Shown one piece after another: positions 5,658-6,639 of a stretch of DNA of 6,639 nt; position 1 is the first letter of the stretch; the number at the start of each line of letters is the position of its first letter. Made by a program: the position numbers and the translations under genes. The notes beneath the pieces are model-generated. The model was given only the letters and a program-made list of their open reading frames with translations, did not search any database and had not been told where the DNA came from. The DNA lies in NCBI GenBank assembly GCA_019747165.1, contig JAIERC010000366.1, positions 1 to 6,639 of the forward strand. The letters run 5' to 3'. This DNA is from Sphingomonas sp. (lineage in GTDB: Bacteria; Pseudomonadota; Alphaproteobacteria; Sphingomonadales; Sphingomonadaceae).

Positions 5658-5704
5658 ATGCGCCAATGAAGACAACCCCCGCTACGCGCGCTATCACCAT
5701 CGCC

Positions 5705-6598
5705 GTGAGCGAAGCCGATTTCCTTGACCTTCTCCGCGCGCTCCCGCTTCACCCCGGCGCGCAGGGGCTGGCAGATGATGTTGCGCGGATCGGTCGCTAT
5801 GTGCTCACCACCGACACGCTGGTTGAAGGGGTGCATTTTCTTAGCGACGATCCGCCGGGCGATGTCGCGTGGAAACTGCTCGCGGTGAACCTGTCCGATC
5901 TTGCCGCCAAGGGTGCAGATCCGGTCGGCGTGCTGCTCAACTTTCCCATAGGGGACAGCGACTGGGACCAGGCCTTTCTTGCCGGTTTCGGGGCGGCGCT
6001 TCGCCAGCTTGGCTGCCAGGTGCTGGGCGGCGACACGGTGTCGCTGCCGCCGGGGGCACCACGCGTGCTGACGCTGACGGCGATCGGCAGCGCTTCAACC
6101 ATCGTCAGCCGCAGCGGTGCGCAGACGGGCGATGGTCTGTTCGTCACCGGCACGATCGGCGATGCCGGCGCTGGCCTCGCGATTGCGCAAGGTGTGCCGG
6201 GGCCGGACGCCTTGCTGAACGCTTATCGTCGCCCATTGCCCCGGCTGGGGGAGGGGCGCATCCTTGCTGCGCATGTCCATGCGATGATGGATGTGTCCGA
6301 CGGGCTCCTGATCGACGCCGCGCGGATGGCGACCGCGAGCGGCCTTGCGTTGACGATTGATCTGGCCGCCATGCCGCTATCTGATGCCTATCGCAGCCAT
6401 GCCGGGGACGATCGTGCCGCGCGGCTGGCTGCTGCGACAGCGGGGGATGATTACCAGCTTTTGTTCGCGGCAACCGCTACGCTGGCGGTGCCAGCACGCC
6501 GGGTCGGCACGTTTTCAACCGGATCGGGGCTGACGCTGGTTGATGGCGGCGATCCGGTGCCGCTGCCCGCTCGACTCGGGTATCTGCACGGCGTCTGA
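5705..6598 (+). CDS. thiL: Thiamine-monophosphate kinase
   Basis: ThiL phosphorylates thiamine monophosphate with ATP to give thiamine diphosphate, the active cofactor, in the cytoplasm. From GTG 5705 the protein has 297 residues, near the family norm. Motifs in order: LADDVA (22-27), TTDTLVEGVHF (35-45), NLSDLAAKGADP (62-73), LGGDTV (107-112), VTGTIGDAGAGL (147-158), DVSDGLLID (196-204) and GDDYQLLF (247-254). The acidic Mg/ATP-binding positions are all present. GTG 5705 is chosen because family similarity begins right after it (SEADF, then LRAL), although no clear ribosome site precedes it. ATG 5666 would add 13 residues and overlaps the stop of a six-codon frame with a good AGGAG, so it is a real alternative. 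The frame stays open back to 5444 without ThiL-like sequence. In most relatives thiL follows nusB directly; here the protease operon intervenes. Confidence 0.95.
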   Translation: MSEADFLDLLRALPLHPGAQGLADDVARIGRYVLTTDTLVEGVHFLSDDPPGDVAWKLLAVNLSDLAAKGADPVGVLLNFPIGDSDWDQAFLAGFGAALRQLGCQVLGGDTVSLPPGAPRVLTLTAIGSASTIVSRSGAQTGDGLFVTGTIGDAGAGLAIAQGVPGPDALLNAYRRPLPRLGEGRILAAHVHAMMDVSDGLLIDAARMATASGLALTIDLAAMPLSDAYRSHAGDDRAARLAAATAGDDYQLLFAATATLAVPARRVGTFSTGSGLTLVDGGDPVPLPARLGYLHGV

Positions 6599-6599
6599 C

Positions 6600-6623
6600 G
6601 GCGCTTGCGCTCCCGACAGCGCC
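6600..6623 (+). terminator. Weak hairpin after thiL
   Basis: GGCGCT (6600-6605) and AGCGCC (6618-6623) form a perfect six-base stem around a 12-base loop, starting two bases after the thiL stop. No T-run follows, so it is at best a weak intrinsic terminator, and the window ends 16 bases later. Confidence 0.25.
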
Positions 6624-6639
6624 CATTATAGGTCCCTCG

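Larger units (their letters stand above)
5327..5704. other. Divergent intergenic region between the protease operon and thiL
   Basis: This stretch of about 380 bp separates divergently read genes. The half near the protease is AT-rich: hand counts give 35% GC for 5341-5400 and 32% for 5401-5460, against about 67% in a sampled hisD line. It most likely holds the operon promoter. The thiL half is GC-rich again. It contains a purine run with a perfect AGGAGG (5556-5561) that has no ATG or GTG at a usable distance, a small AGGAC-TTCT-GTCCT hairpin (5559-5572), and a 13-bp direct repeat. I see no gene that I can support here, and no riboswitch consensus. Confidence 0.6.

Noticed and set aside
5444..5665. 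Extended thiL start at ATG 5444
   Set aside because: It would add 87 residues with no similarity to ThiL. The family begins at about residue SEADF after 5705, and the added segment includes AT-rich spacer.
5497..5700. Minus-strand frame of 67 codons with a lipobox-like FIGAC
   Set aside because: There is no ribosome site before its ATG, the remainder of the product resembles nothing, and it overlaps the likely thiL leader. I treat it as chance.
5327..5704. Possible TPP riboswitch upstream of thiL
   Set aside because: I looked for the conserved CUGAGA and the second conserved helix of the thi-box and found neither in this spacer.

Overview
The window looks like a chromosomal segment from an alphaproteobacterium, most likely a sphingomonad (Sphingomonadales). 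This rests on the high GC, the hisG-hisD-nusB-DUF4169 gene order, the sequence of the nusB and thiL products, and a REP-like palindrome of a type I associate with sphingomonads. No database search was possible, so the taxon is an inference.

Layout. Positions 1-42 hold the last codons of a gene whose place fits hisG. One base later hisD starts (44-1330), with all metal and catalytic residues intact. A 127-bp spacer carrying an imperfect palindrome separates it from nusB (1458-1925). The stop of nusB overlaps the start of a small DUF4169-type gene (1925-2113). These genes form a + strand housekeeping unit. thiL (about 5705-6598, + strand) closes the window and is followed by a weak hairpin.

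Between the DUF4169 gene and thiL lies a block of about 3.5 kb on the opposite strand. It is a tightly coupled two-gene operon: a secreted S1 (trypsin-like) protease (5326 down to 4244), then a 704-residue outer-membrane-type lipoprotein (4234 down to 2120). In E. coli and many other proteobacteria nusB and thiL are immediate neighbours, so this block looks like an insertion that split a conserved pair. It is flanked on the thiL side by an AT-rich stretch (about 33% GC by hand count of 5341-5460) that probably holds the operon promoter.

The two-gene block is the most interesting part. The protease has the full catalytic triad and all three core disulfides of the trypsin fold. However, it lacks the usual IVGG new N-terminus before the catalytic domain and instead carries R-I-V-G-G at its extreme C-terminus. 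It also has Arg where the oxyanion-hole Gly193 normally sits and Glu at position 189. The lipoprotein has a lipobox, a Pro-Thr spacer, a long predicted coiled coil, two similar G-I-x-Y-x-x-P motifs, and a C-terminal array of four to five 25-residue repeats. I do not recognise a described system with this composition. A surface-tethered scaffold working with a secreted protease is a reasonable but untested reading.
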